Of a stretch of 64,000 nt of DNA, positions 44,182 through 51,675 are shown in pieces (the first letter of the stretch is position 1; every line of letters begins with the position of its first letter). The stretch comes from Thermotoga neapolitana DSM 4359 (GTDB taxonomy: Bacteria > Thermotogota > Thermotogae > Thermotogales > Thermotogaceae). The notes below the pieces were generated by a model. The model saw only the letters and a list, made by a program, of their open reading frames with translations, made no database searches and was not told where the DNA came from. The translations under genes were made by a program, and so were the position numbers. The stretch is taken from NCBI RefSeq assembly GCF_000018945.1, contig NC_011978.1, positions 1,024,729 to 1,088,728 of the forward strand, in the 5' to 3' direction.

Positions 44182-44895
44182 TCACCTCCCTCTCAGATTG
44201 TACCAGACAAGACCGATCCACTCGTATATAGCTCGGGAGTTCAGATAAAAAGAGGTCGCACTCGGCAGGAAATCGACAAATTCTGGCGTTCCGAAATAAC
44301 AGCCAGCAGGATACGGTACGACCTCGCTGAAGAACTTTTTGAAGGTGTAGAGCGCCCTTCTCATATGGATCGAATCGGTCACGAGTACGATCGGAACGTC
44401 TCCGATCAAATTCTTTGTAAAGAACGCATTTTCATAGGTGTTTCTTGATCTGTTCTCAACGAGAACGTTCTTTTCAGGTACACCAAGAGATACCAGGTAC
44501 TCTTTCATAATAATCGCTTCGGGTTCCAAACCGGAGAGGCTTCCACCCGTGACGAGTATGGGAAGACCAGTTTTTCTGTGAACCTGAAACCCTGTGAGAA
44601 TTCTCCTCAGGGTAGAGTCGCTCAGGCTGTCGCCGGTTTTTGTGTTCCTCTCCACCCCACCACCGAGGATGACGATGACACCGTTTTGAGGAAGACCATC
44701 TGGCACAATTAGATCCTCCTCGAGCGGGCGAAGAAAGAGAAACTCTGCTGGATAGCTGCTCAAAACGTAAAGGAAAGTTGCCAGAAGGACAAAAAGCCAG
44801 CGACCTTTCCTAGAAAAGACAGCCGAAAGAAGAAGTATCAGAATGAAAATCCCGGGAGTGACAAGAAAAGCTCCGATCGTTTTCTGAAGGAACAC
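44182..44895 (-). CDS. DUF218 (ElyC/SanA/YdcF) membrane protein
   Basis: A 237-residue protein with two N-terminal membrane helices and a Rossmann-like DUF218 domain: NGVIVILGGGVERN, LPILVTGGSLSGLEPEA, VPEKNVLVENRSRNTYENAF and VPIVLVTDSIHMRRAL. Members affect envelope lipid-carrier or peptidoglycan metabolism. The GTG start at 44895 follows GGAGGTGAAAGC; the longer reading from 44940 runs into the divergent promoter. Confidence 0.83.
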   Translation of the reverse strand: MFLQKTIGAFLVTPGIFILILLLSAVFSRKGRWLFVLLATFLYVLSSYPAEFLFLRPLEEDLIVPDGLPQNGVIVILGGGVERNTKTGDSLSDSTLRRILTGFQVHRKTGLPILVTGGSLSGLEPEAIIMKEYLVSLGVPEKNVLVENRSRNTYENAFFTKNLIGDVPIVLVTDSIHMRRALYTFKKFFSEVVPYPAGCYFGTPEFVDFLPSATSFYLNSRAIYEWIGLVWYNLRGR

Positions 44896-44955
44896 GCTTT
44901 CACCTCCATTCACGATTTTAACCGAAATGTCGATAATCATAACGGGGGCGAGTGA

Positions 44956-46116
44956 ATGGACATCTGGAAGGTCGTGGGAAGGTACGGCAACGTACTCGTT
45001 CTGTCGAAAAAGAACAGCGTGCTCGTTCTGGAGATAAACGGCAAGATCCCGAAGGTTGGAGAGAGTGTTCGGGTATGGCGCAACAGGCTACTGACGGGAA
45101 AGGAAACCCGTGCAAAGCTCCTTGCACACTTCGATGAGGAACTGGCTCTTAAAGTCTTCAAAACCCCGGGTCTTCTGGGATTTCTTTGCGAAGTATCATC
45201 GGGTTTTGAGAAAAAATACATTCATTTTCTGAAGATGTTCGTGAAACATCTTGTTCCTGGCCGTTTTCTGAGAATAACCGAAGAAAAGAAAAAAATTCTG
45301 AAGGAATTTCTCCCAAAAGCACTTGAGGCAAAAGCTGTAGCATTTCCCAGAAAGTTTTCACTTCGAGAGTTCTTCAGGTTCGTCGATGAGAATTTCAGGA
45401 AAACAGCCTTCGACGTTGACGAGAAAGTTCTGAAAAGAGCCATTTCCATGCGAAGGGTTGTTTTAAGCAACGAGGATCACGATGTGTATCAGATCGATCT
45501 TTCTTTTGAAAAAGGCATCGCGAAAGGGCGTTACATGTTGATCCCTTTCAAAGAAAGAACGCTTTTGATCGTGTTCAAAAAAGAAGTCCTTCCCTTTGTT
45601 TCGTTTCGTGTAAAAGATGACGCGGATCTTTCTTTCCTTGAAGACTTTCTGAAGGGAAACGTCACCGTTGAAAAGAGAGGATCTTCCTGGAGTTTGATCT
45701 GGCGAAGGAAAGAGGTTATAGAGTTCGATCTTCCTGACAGGGAAATCATTCCAAAGCCAGAGAAAATATCAAACCAGGGTGTGATGGACGCTGTCTTTCT
45801 GATCAACGACCTTCTGAACGAAGATGTTAGATTTCTATCCCTGCCTTCTTTCGGGATATCCGAAATATGGTGGGAGAAAAATTCAAGCAGGGTCATCCTC
45901 GTGGTGAACACGCATCGCTTTGGAAAGGTGGCCGCAGACATCTTCCTGGAAGAAAGGAACCTTTCTGTCAGATTCTACGCGGAAAGAAATCTAGAGGAAC
46001 TTTCTTCTCATGCAGAGGAACTCAGAAAAGATCTTGAGTCGATCGGTTTGCTTGCTCAACTCTTCTTTTCCAGGAAGGATCCCATGCTCTGGGAGGGATT
46101 CAATGCGTACGGATGA
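44956..46116 (+). CDS. Uncharacterised protein with FliK C-terminal-like domain
   Basis: A 386-residue soluble protein. No domain is certain, but the last 90 residues (RFLSLPSFGISEIWWEK, VAADIFLEERNLSVRFYAER, SSHAEELRKDLESIGL) have the pattern of the FliK hook-length-control C-terminus. The next gene encodes a FlhB C-terminal-like protein; FliK and FlhB are known partners, and Bacillus has a similar YlqG-YlqH pair outside the flagellar operon. The role here is inferred. ATG 44956 follows GGGGGCGAGTGA. Confidence 0.55.
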   Translation: MDIWKVVGRYGNVLVLSKKNSVLVLEINGKIPKVGESVRVWRNRLLTGKETRAKLLAHFDEELALKVFKTPGLLGFLCEVSSGFEKKYIHFLKMFVKHLVPGRFLRITEEKKKILKEFLPKALEAKAVAFPRKFSLREFFRFVDENFRKTAFDVDEKVLKRAISMRRVVLSNEDHDVYQIDLSFEKGIAKGRYMLIPFKERTLLIVFKKEVLPFVSFRVKDDADLSFLEDFLKGNVTVEKRGSSWSLIWRRKEVIEFDLPDREIIPKPEKISNQGVMDAVFLINDLLNEDVRFLSLPSFGISEIWWEKNSSRVILVVNTHRFGKVAADIFLEERNLSVRFYAERNLEELSSHAEELRKDLESIGLLAQLFFSRKDPMLWEGFNAYG

Positions 46117-46345
46117 TATAAGGAAGGCCGTTGCGTTGAGGTACGATCCTTCTTCGATGAACGCACCAGAAGTTGTTGCAAAGGGAGCAGGAGAAGTAGC
46201 AGAAAAAATCATCGAGATAGCGAAAAGATATGGAATACCCATAGAAGAAAGACCGGACCTAGTGGATGATCTTCTCAGGCTGGAGCTCTTTTCGGAAATT
46301 CCGGAGGAGATGTATCTTGTTATCGCTGAGAATACGCCTTTCTGA
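46103..46345 (+). CDS. FlhB C-terminal-like cytoplasmic protein
   Basis: An 80-residue protein corresponding to the cytoplasmic switch domain of FlhB/YscU: KAVALRYDPSSMNAPEVVAK, AEKIIEIAKRYGIPIEERP and LVDDLLRLELFSEIPEEMY. The self-cleavage N-P-T-H motif of real FlhB is replaced (DPSSMNAP), as in stand-alone homologues. It starts at ATG 46103 after GGGAGGG, overlapping the previous gene by 14 bases, so both are co-translated. Confidence 0.82.
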   Translation: MRTDDIRKAVALRYDPSSMNAPEVVAKGAGEVAEKIIEIAKRYGIPIEERPDLVDDLLRLELFSEIPEEMYLVIAENTPF

Positions 46346-46360
46346 AAAAGTACGACAAAT

Positions 46361-46386
46361 AAAAAGGTCCCCGCAAATTGGGGACC
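46361..46386 (-). terminator. Terminator after tRNA-Pro
   Basis: On minus, GGTCCCC (46386-46380) pairs with GGGGACC (46372-46366) around a seven-base loop, followed by five U. Confidence 0.85.
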
Positions 46387-46387
46387 C

Positions 46388-46464
46388 TGGTCGGGGCGAC
46401 TGGACTCGAACCAGCGACCTCTTGCGCCCCATGCAAGCGCGCTAGCCACCTGCGCTACGCCCCG
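46388..46464 (-). tRNA. tRNA-Pro (GGG)
   Basis: On minus: acceptor CGGGGCG/CGCCCCG, D arm GCGC/GCGC, anticodon stem CTTGC/GCAAG with loop ATGGGGC, T arm GCTGG/CCAGT with TTCGAGT, and encoded CCA. The anticodon GGG (46430-46428) reads CCC/CCU proline codons. Confidence 0.95.
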
Positions 46465-46547
46465 CCGTCTATATATTTTATCACAGACCCGTGGGATTTC
46501 AACACCTGGATCTGGAAAGGTCGTCACGAACTTCTCGAAAACCCCTC

Positions 46548-46576
46548 TTGATTTTTCCCTGAAAATGGTTTAAAAT
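46548..46576 (+). promoter_or_regulatory. Promoter for tRNA-Glu
   Basis: TTGATT (46548-46553) and TAAAAT (46571-46576) with 17-base spacing, 12 bases before the tRNA. Confidence 0.8.
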
Positions 46577-46587
46577 CACTCTGGAGT

Positions 46588-46662
46588 GGCCCCATAGGAT
46601 AACGGCCAGTCCGCCGGATTCTCAGTCCGGAGGTCGGGGTTCGATTCCCCGTGGGGCTACCA
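46588..46662 (+). tRNA. tRNA-Glu (CTC)
   Basis: Acceptor GGCCCCA/TGGGGCT (first pair G-U), anticodon stem CCGGA/TCCGG with loop TTCTCAG, T arm CGGGG/CCCCG with TTCGATT, and encoded CCA. The anticodon CTC reads GAG. Confidence 0.94.
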
Positions 46663-46690
46663 CAGAAAAATCCGATTTTTGTCAACCTCG

Positions 46691-46720
46691 GGGGCTACCA
46701 TCAAGGTAGCCCCTTCTTTG
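46691..46720 (+). terminator. Terminator after tRNA-Glu, resembling the tRNA 3' end
   Basis: GGGGCTACC (46691-46699) pairs with GGTAGCCCC (46705-46713), loop ATCAA, then TTCTTTGTT. Its first ten bases, GGGGCTACCA, repeat the 3' end of the tRNA. Confidence 0.8.
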
Positions 46721-46735
46721 TTATATGGGAGAGCA

Positions 46736-46768
46736 AAAAGGGGCAGCAATGCCTCTTTTCATTTTTTT
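46736..46768 (+). terminator. Second terminator-like hairpin
   Basis: AAAAGGGGC (46736-46744) pairs with GCCTCTTTT (46751-46759) around AGCAAT (one G-U pair), then CA and seven T. The rest of 46663-46864 shows no gene; a TATAAT at 46842-46847 may serve the next gene. Confidence 0.6.
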
Positions 46769-46864
46769 ACAGGCCTTTTGACCACATACAGGAACGCCCT
46801 TCTCACAACCGTTTCAGAATCGTAACCTTCTCATAAGGACTTATAATAATGGGAGGTGATTGTG

Positions 46865-47167
46865 GTGATCAGAAAAACTGTGAGAGGAACAGACGGCAGA
46901 GAGTACACTTTTGTGGCAAAAGAAGGAACGTTTGAAGAGCTTACAGGGCTTGGTACGACCATCAGAGGGCACATACCTGGAACGGACTCTCCTTTCTACG
47001 GCGTTTTAGAAGACGGAGAAGAAGGCCTCAGAGCCTGGATTATGACGTTTCGTGTTGTAAACCGTGTTCCCATCGACAGTGAGACAGAAGAAGAACTTGT
47101 TCGTCTCTTTTTACCACTAGTGGAACGAAGAAGAATAGACCGTTCTATCCTGCTGTACGTTGAATGA
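46865..47167 (+). CDS. Small conserved-looking hypothetical protein
   Basis: A 100-residue soluble protein (VIRKTVRGTDGREYTFVAKE ... LVRLFLPLVERRRIDRSILL). I do not recognise the family. It has no signal peptide or membrane helix; charged and beta-rich at first, helical at the end. The start is GTG 46865, 6-8 bases after GGGAGGTG; GTG 46856 lies inside the ribosome site. A TATAAT at 46842-46847 gives it a promoter, and a good terminator follows, so it is a single-gene unit. Confidence 0.65.
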   Translation: MIRKTVRGTDGREYTFVAKEGTFEELTGLGTTIRGHIPGTDSPFYGVLEDGEEGLRAWIMTFRVVNRVPIDSETEEELVRLFLPLVERRRIDRSILLYVE

Positions 47168-47174
47168 ATAGGGA

Positions 47175-47203
47175 AGCCCGGTCGAAATGGCCGGGCTTTT
47201 TGT
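47175..47203 (+). terminator. Rho-independent terminator
   Basis: AGCCCGG (47175-47181) pairs with CCGGGCT (47191-47197), then TTTTTGTTTTTT. Confidence 0.88.
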
Positions 47204-47268
47204 TTTTTATGGGTCCTCACCAAATTGTTCCAGAGTTGAAACACAAAGAAACGGACTATAACTAGTGG

Positions 47269-47355
47269 AAGGAGGTGAGGTCATAATAGCCAGGGTGTAT
47301 CAGAAAAGGGCAAAGCTCATATCCTGTACTGGTGAAATATTATTTTTTTGTTGAG
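47269..47355 (+). other. Orphan ribosome-site-like sequence with no clear gene
   Basis: GGAAGGAGGTGAGG (47269-47282) is a near-perfect ribosome site followed by ATA ATA rather than a normal start. An open frame of about 24 codons ends in TGA near 47355. It may be a gene remnant. Between 47204 and 47413 nothing else is supported. Confidence 0.25.
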
Positions 47356-47413
47356 GCAGAAGGGAAAAGAAGCTTTTAAAGAATTCTTTGCTTTAAGGTT
47401 TGAAGTGAGAAGA

Positions 47414-47443
47414 TTTTGCATATCAGGGGCTTTGTGATACAAT
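47414..47443 (+). promoter_or_regulatory. Promoter of the repeat protein
   Basis: TTTGCA (47414-47419) and an extended TGATACAAT (TACAAT at 47438-47443), 18 bases apart. The leader to ATG 47530 is about 80 bases. Confidence 0.5.
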
Positions 47444-47529
47444 ACCACCAATTAAATAGTAAATGAGGTTTTCAGAAAGCCTGGAGAAATCGACAGAGTT
47501 CACTTAAATGGTGTAAGGGGGGTGTTTTT

Positions 47530-48306
47530 ATGAGCAAGATGTTTATCACTGTGTTCTTTGGTATAATGCTTGTTACTGTTTCTTTAATTTGCATAGCTGA
47601 AACTGCGCCAGAAATTATTTGGCAGAAAATTCTTGGTGGATCCAGTGATGATTATGCTTTTTCAATTCAACAAACACCCGATGGTGGGTATATAGTGGCT
47701 GGATATACCGAGTCAAACGATGGAGATGTCAAAGGGAATCATGAAAACGGTGACTTTTGGATAGTAAAGCTTGATAAAGATGGAAACATAGAATGGCAGA
47801 AAACTCTCGGTGGATCCAATTGGGATTGGGCTTTTTCAGTTCAACAAACACCCGATGGTGGGTATATAGTAGCTGGATTTACCTGGTCTAATGATGGAGA
47901 TGTTAGTGGAAATCATGGCTCGCTTGACGCTTGGATAGTAAAGCTTGACAAAGATGGAAACATAGAATGGCAGAAAACCCTTGGCGGATCCGGAAATGAC
48001 TGGGCCACTTCAGTTCAACAAACAACCGATGGAGGTTACATAGTGGCTGGAGGAACCTATTCAACCGATGGGGTTATCCGAGGAAATCATGGATCACTCG
48101 ATGCTTGGGTAGTAAAGCTTGACGGCAATGGGAACATGCAGTGGCAAAAAGCACTGGGCGGATCTGGTTCGGATAGTGCTTGGTCAGTTCAGCAGACAAC
48201 AGATGGAGGATACATAGTGGCTGGATTTACCAAATCAAACGATGGAGATGTGACTGGAAATCATGGAAGCGCTGATTTTTGGGTTGTGAAGCTTGGTTGG
48301 CAGTGA
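47530..48306 (+). CDS. Secreted protein made of four 58-residue repeats
   Basis: A 258-residue protein. The signal peptide (MFITVFFGIMLVTVSLICIA, cleavage after AET or nearby) is followed by four tandem repeats with the consensus WQK-LGGS-D-A-SVQQT-DGGYIVAG-T-S-DGDV-GNHG-D-WVVKLD. The pattern resembles bacterial surface beta-propeller or delta-60-like repeats. The unit is 174 bases exactly and the DNA copies are still similar, so duplication is recent. With only four blades and an abrupt end (KLGWQ), it may be a shortened relative of a larger surface protein. Function unknown; it probably acts outside the cell. Confidence 0.75.
   Translation: MSKMFITVFFGIMLVTVSLICIAETAPEIIWQKILGGSSDDYAFSIQQTPDGGYIVAGYTESNDGDVKGNHENGDFWIVKLDKDGNIEWQKTLGGSNWDWAFSVQQTPDGGYIVAGFTWSNDGDVSGNHGSLDAWIVKLDKDGNIEWQKTLGGSGNDWATSVQQTTDGGYIVAGGTYSTDGVIRGNHGSLDAWVVKLDGNGNMQWQKALGGSGSDSAWSVQQTTDGGYIVAGFTKSNDGDVTGNHGSADFWVVKLGWQ
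47620..48306 (+). repeat. Four tandem 174-base repeats
   Basis: Units begin with TGGCA(G/A)AAA at 47620, 47794, 47968 and 48142; the last is cut short by the stop. They are in frame with the gene. Confidence 0.9.
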
Positions 48307-48442
48307 GGTGAGCCTTTGTGGCTTACCTTTGAATCAAAGAAGTTTGGTGGGAGATGATACTGAAAGAGTGACGAGATATTATTCAGTTCCTACACGCATT
48401 TACTTTGTCAAACAAGATAAAGCAAAATCACTCACAACCAAA

Positions 48443-48478
48443 GAAAAGGAGTAGTAATGCTCCTTTTCGTTATTTTAT
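48443..48478 (+). terminator. Rho-independent terminator
   Basis: GAAAAGGAG (48443-48451) pairs with CTCCTTTTC (48460-48468), then GTTATTTTATT. A weaker hairpin, GGTGAGCC/GGCTTACC, lies at 48307-48327 right after the repeat gene. No gene is seen in 48307-48558. Confidence 0.75.
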
Positions 48479-48558
48479 TATTAGGAGTGTTTGGTATCAC
48501 GGTCCTTTGATTACACTCATTGATGCTGGTAAACAGATCTTCTTGATATTTCAACCGC

Positions 48559-49731
48559 TCACCCCTCAAACCTCTGAAGAGAAATCAGCACGCCTCCTGC
48601 GATGAGCGCCATGGAAGTGGTTATGAAGATGTGCGCCGTTGCAACGTAACTGGAGAGAAATCCAAAGAAACCATAGGAAACGGGCAGTAGCGAGAAAGAT
48701 ACGGCTGAGATCAGGGAAAAGATCTTTCCCCTCATTTCCTCCGGTATTGCCAGTTGAAGCAGTGTGATAACGTTTATGTTGAAAAGGGTTTGAAAGATTC
48801 CAATGAGGAAATACATGGCAAACATAAGCCAATGGTTACCCGTCATGGCAAACACGAAAACAGCCAGCCCGTACCCCACCAGATTCAAACCCAGGGTTTT
48901 CACGCTGGCTCTTGTTTTTATCGTTGCCATCAGAAATGTAACAATCAGCCCTCCAAACGACAGCATACTCATCAACGTTCCATAAACCCACTCGCTCTTT
49001 CCCAGTTTCGAGACGTGCTCAGGTAGCAGAACGTGCATTGAACCTGTGAAGAAGTTCATGATGGCAATGACCAGTATCGTCACCAGGATGAACCTCACCG
49101 ATCTTATGTACAAAAGAGCAGATCTTATGTCCTGCCACATCTTCCTTTCTTTTGATACTTTCTTCAGATGCTTTTCTTCAACCTTTATGAACATCTCAAA
49201 GATTCCTGAGATCAGAAAGGACAGAGAATTTATGAGAATCACCCCTGCAAGCCCCACTACCTTCAGAAGGAGGCTTCCAAGGGCAGGTCCAAGTATTTTT
49301 GAGAGGTTCTTCAGCAACCTGTAGAGTGAATTCGCCCTGACCAGGTTTTCTTTTCTGACCAGATCGGGAAGCAGGGAATCAACTGCTGGATTGAAGAAAG
49401 AATCGAACACGGAGACAAGAACGGTGACGATCAGAAGAAGCGCCATCGTTAACTCTGAGAAATATTCCATGAGAAACAGATACATGAACAGAACTCCCCT
49501 GAGAATATCCATCACAACCATCATGTTTCTTCTGCTGTGCCTGTCCACCACCGTTCCAGCGAAGGGACTCACTATTATGGCGGGAAGAAAAGAGGATATC
49601 ATGAAGAGGCCCACGTATTCGCTCGAGCCGGTTTTCGAGTAGAGCCACCATGCCAGTGCAACTTGATAGATCCTGGTGCCGATCAGCGAAACGAACGAAC
49701 CGGAGGCGAAAAGAAGGAGGTTTCTGTTCAA
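48559..49731 (-). CDS. Major facilitator superfamily transporter
   Basis: A 390-residue protein with 12 membrane helices, MFS_3/EntS-like. FASGSFVSLIGTRIYQVALA and SPFAGTVVDRHSRRNMMVVM (the loop 2-3 motif) are typical. Relatives export siderophores, macrolides or peptides. It is last in a minus-strand cluster with the CHAT-like protein (15-base gap) and the radical SAM enzyme, so it may export their product; this is inferred. TTG 49731 follows GGAGGTGAAAGGAG. Confidence 0.85.
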   Translation of the reverse strand: MNRNLLLFASGSFVSLIGTRIYQVALAWWLYSKTGSSEYVGLFMISSFLPAIIVSPFAGTVVDRHSRRNMMVVMDILRGVLFMYLFLMEYFSELTMALLLIVTVLVSVFDSFFNPAVDSLLPDLVRKENLVRANSLYRLLKNLSKILGPALGSLLLKVVGLAGVILINSLSFLISGIFEMFIKVEEKHLKKVSKERKMWQDIRSALLYIRSVRFILVTILVIAIMNFFTGSMHVLLPEHVSKLGKSEWVYGTLMSMLSFGGLIVTFLMATIKTRASVKTLGLNLVGYGLAVFVFAMTGNHWLMFAMYFLIGIFQTLFNINVITLLQLAIPEEMRGKIFSLISAVSFSLLPVSYGFFGFLSSYVATAHIFITTSMALIAGGVLISLQRFEG

Positions 49732-49746
49732 CTCCTTTCACCTCCT

Positions 49747-51675
49747 CTACACGTTCTTCAGTCTGAAGGTGTAGGTGCTGACACTGAGATTGAAGTCTTC
49801 AAACCAGTATACGTAGAGACAGTAGGTCTTGTTGATTCTCTGATCTGTCCTTTTCAGGGCCACCTCGACTTCGAACTTTTCCTCCCCACCAGGCTCAAGC
49901 GTGAAGACCTGAAAATCTCTGCTCAGGTAAATGTTCTCCATTTCGCTTCTGTTCTCACACCACAGATTGAAACACACCAGGTTGTTCGTGGTGTGGACAT
50001 TTTCGTTCCAGACTTTCACGTAGAAGATCTTTCTGTCGGGTTGCTCGTGAACAAGGACTATCTCAGGATACTTCGGGGGATGAACGCTCTCGGTGTCGAA
50101 AACGTTGTGACAGTTGCTGCAAAATCCAGAGTATCTTTTCATGGGTACGAGAGTGTTTTCGCTCTCTTTTATTGACAGGTAATTACCACAGTACGGACAC
50201 CTGATGGTTTTGTGAAGGTCTTCTTCTGCACATCTGACCGTCATGTTTTCGCCGTACACCTCTATGAAAAACTTCGGATTCTGTGAAAGAAGATGATCGG
50301 CCAGAAGGTTGTAGATTCTCTCCTCCACTGCTGACAGATTCTTACTCAATCTGTGCAAATCGAAGTTTTTCAGGTTTCTGTTTGCTTCGTCCAGAACCTC
50401 CGTTTGCTCGTTTATCTTCGAGAAGTAATCGTGAACCTGATTCTGAATCTTCTTGTGCCTGAATCCCAGAAGTTCCAGTTTTCTCATGTTGAAATATCTT
50501 TTTGAATACACATCTTCTCTTAACTTTTTCCCCACTCCGAAAACAATTCTCAACGGCCCATTCACTTCTTCCCATGAATACAAAAAGAGTTTGATACTGT
50601 TTTTGAGCGGATAGGGTATCACCGAGTAGAACACGTCCTTCCTTATCTCGTCGCTGGAAAACACATAGAACTGCCTTTTCAATACTTCATTGAGAATATC
50701 CTCTCCTGCATGAATCTCCAGAAGCCTCATTCCAGAGATTCTGTTGATATCTACAACTATTTCGCTTTTTTCCATTCTCAGCCTGTCCACTTCCAGTTTT
50801 TCTGGAATGGTCACCTTTGCGTTTGGAAAGCCGTAGAGTATGTACGGAAGGTAGTCCGAGCAGTGGTTGTAGGAGTTCGTGTTCAGAATGTAGAGCACTT
50901 CTCCTGCCTCGAATCCGTGAGAGATGAGATGATGGAAAAGAAGAGCCTCACTGTTATAGCCTTGTTTTGGCCTGTAAGAGCTGATGAGGACCTTTGCGTT
51001 CTTCAAAAAGTTCATTCCAACGTTTATGTACTCTCCCTTCTCTGAGGTGGAAATGAGAGTGCTTGAGCACGAGTCCATGAAGATACACTCAGCCTGAACA
51101 TCCTGAGCATAAACCCTCTCATATTCGCAGTTCTGACAGTCCGGGAAGTATCTGTAAATCTCTTCCAGAGGGATGTCTCTGTTGATTCCGCAGATCTTTC
51201 CGTCACTCAGATGCAGATGCCTTCTGTTTCCATCTATCACCATGCTCAAACAGAGCTTTTTGTGCTTCACTCTGTCGAAGTTGTCCACCGTGCTTTCGTA
51301 CCGCGTGAAAACTTCCGCGTTGAGTCTGTGTTTTATACTTTTGTTTTCCTTCCTCAAGATTATAAGATACTGCTGGGGATCAAGTACGATCTGTTCCTGG
51401 TAATTTGCGAGTTTTTCTCTCAGCAGATCGATGGAAAGGGCAGATATCACTCCAAAGTAAATGCCCCTGTCTCTGGAGTATTCATACGCCTGCCTCAGGA
51501 AATTTTCCGTCAGCAGTTTTGGATTGCACACGATTATGAAGTCATTTTCTATCTCTTCTTTCCCGTTGAAGTTATCGGGGGACATTTCATGAATTCTGAA
51601 TTCATCGAGAAAATCAGCCAGTATCCTGGCTGAAAGACCATATTCATCCCCTCTGAAGGCCACAACCTCAAGCAT
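49747..51675 (-). CDS. CHAT-like (caspase-fold) protease with zinc ribbon
   Basis: A 642-residue protein I do not know as a named gene. Residues about 140-320 have the pattern of a CHAT/gingipain-type cysteine protease: candidate His at 153/155 in RRHLHLSDGKICG, candidate nucleophile Cys 203 in CIFMDSCSSTLIS, then NFLKNAKVLISSYRPKQG, HLISHGFEAGEVLYI and LPYILYGFPNAKV, the usual CHAT ending. Extra cysteines (180, 183) sit just before. A coiled region near 420-470, a C-terminal zinc ribbon (CPYCGNYL, CSNCHNVF) and a beta-rich end follow. It overlaps the radical SAM gene by eight bases. Start ATG 51675 after GGGGGGAATGTCGA. Confidence 0.6.
   Translation of the reverse strand: MLEVVAFRGDEYGLSARILADFLDEFRIHEMSPDNFNGKEEIENDFIIVCNPKLLTENFLRQAYEYSRDRGIYFGVISALSIDLLREKLANYQEQIVLDPQQYLIILRKENKSIKHRLNAEVFTRYESTVDNFDRVKHKKLCLSMVIDGNRRHLHLSDGKICGINRDIPLEEIYRYFPDCQNCEYERVYAQDVQAECIFMDSCSSTLISTSEKGEYINVGMNFLKNAKVLISSYRPKQGYNSEALLFHHLISHGFEAGEVLYILNTNSYNHCSDYLPYILYGFPNAKVTIPEKLEVDRLRMEKSEIVVDINRISGMRLLEIHAGEDILNEVLKRQFYVFSSDEIRKDVFYSVIPYPLKNSIKLFLYSWEEVNGPLRIVFGVGKKLREDVYSKRYFNMRKLELLGFRHKKIQNQVHDYFSKINEQTEVLDEANRNLKNFDLHRLSKNLSAVEERIYNLLADHLLSQNPKFFIEVYGENMTVRCAEEDLHKTIRCPYCGNYLSIKESENTLVPMKRYSGFCSNCHNVFDTESVHPPKYPEIVLVHEQPDRKIFYVKVWNENVHTTNNLVCFNLWCENRSEMENIYLSRDFQVFTLEPGGEEKFEVEVALKRTDQRINKTYCLYVYWFEDFNLSVSTYTFRLKNV

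Noticed and set aside
46652-46713. Integrated element attachment site from the repeated tRNA-Glu end
   Set aside because: The repeat is only ten bases, 36 bases away, and forms part of a terminator stem. No integrase gene is seen.
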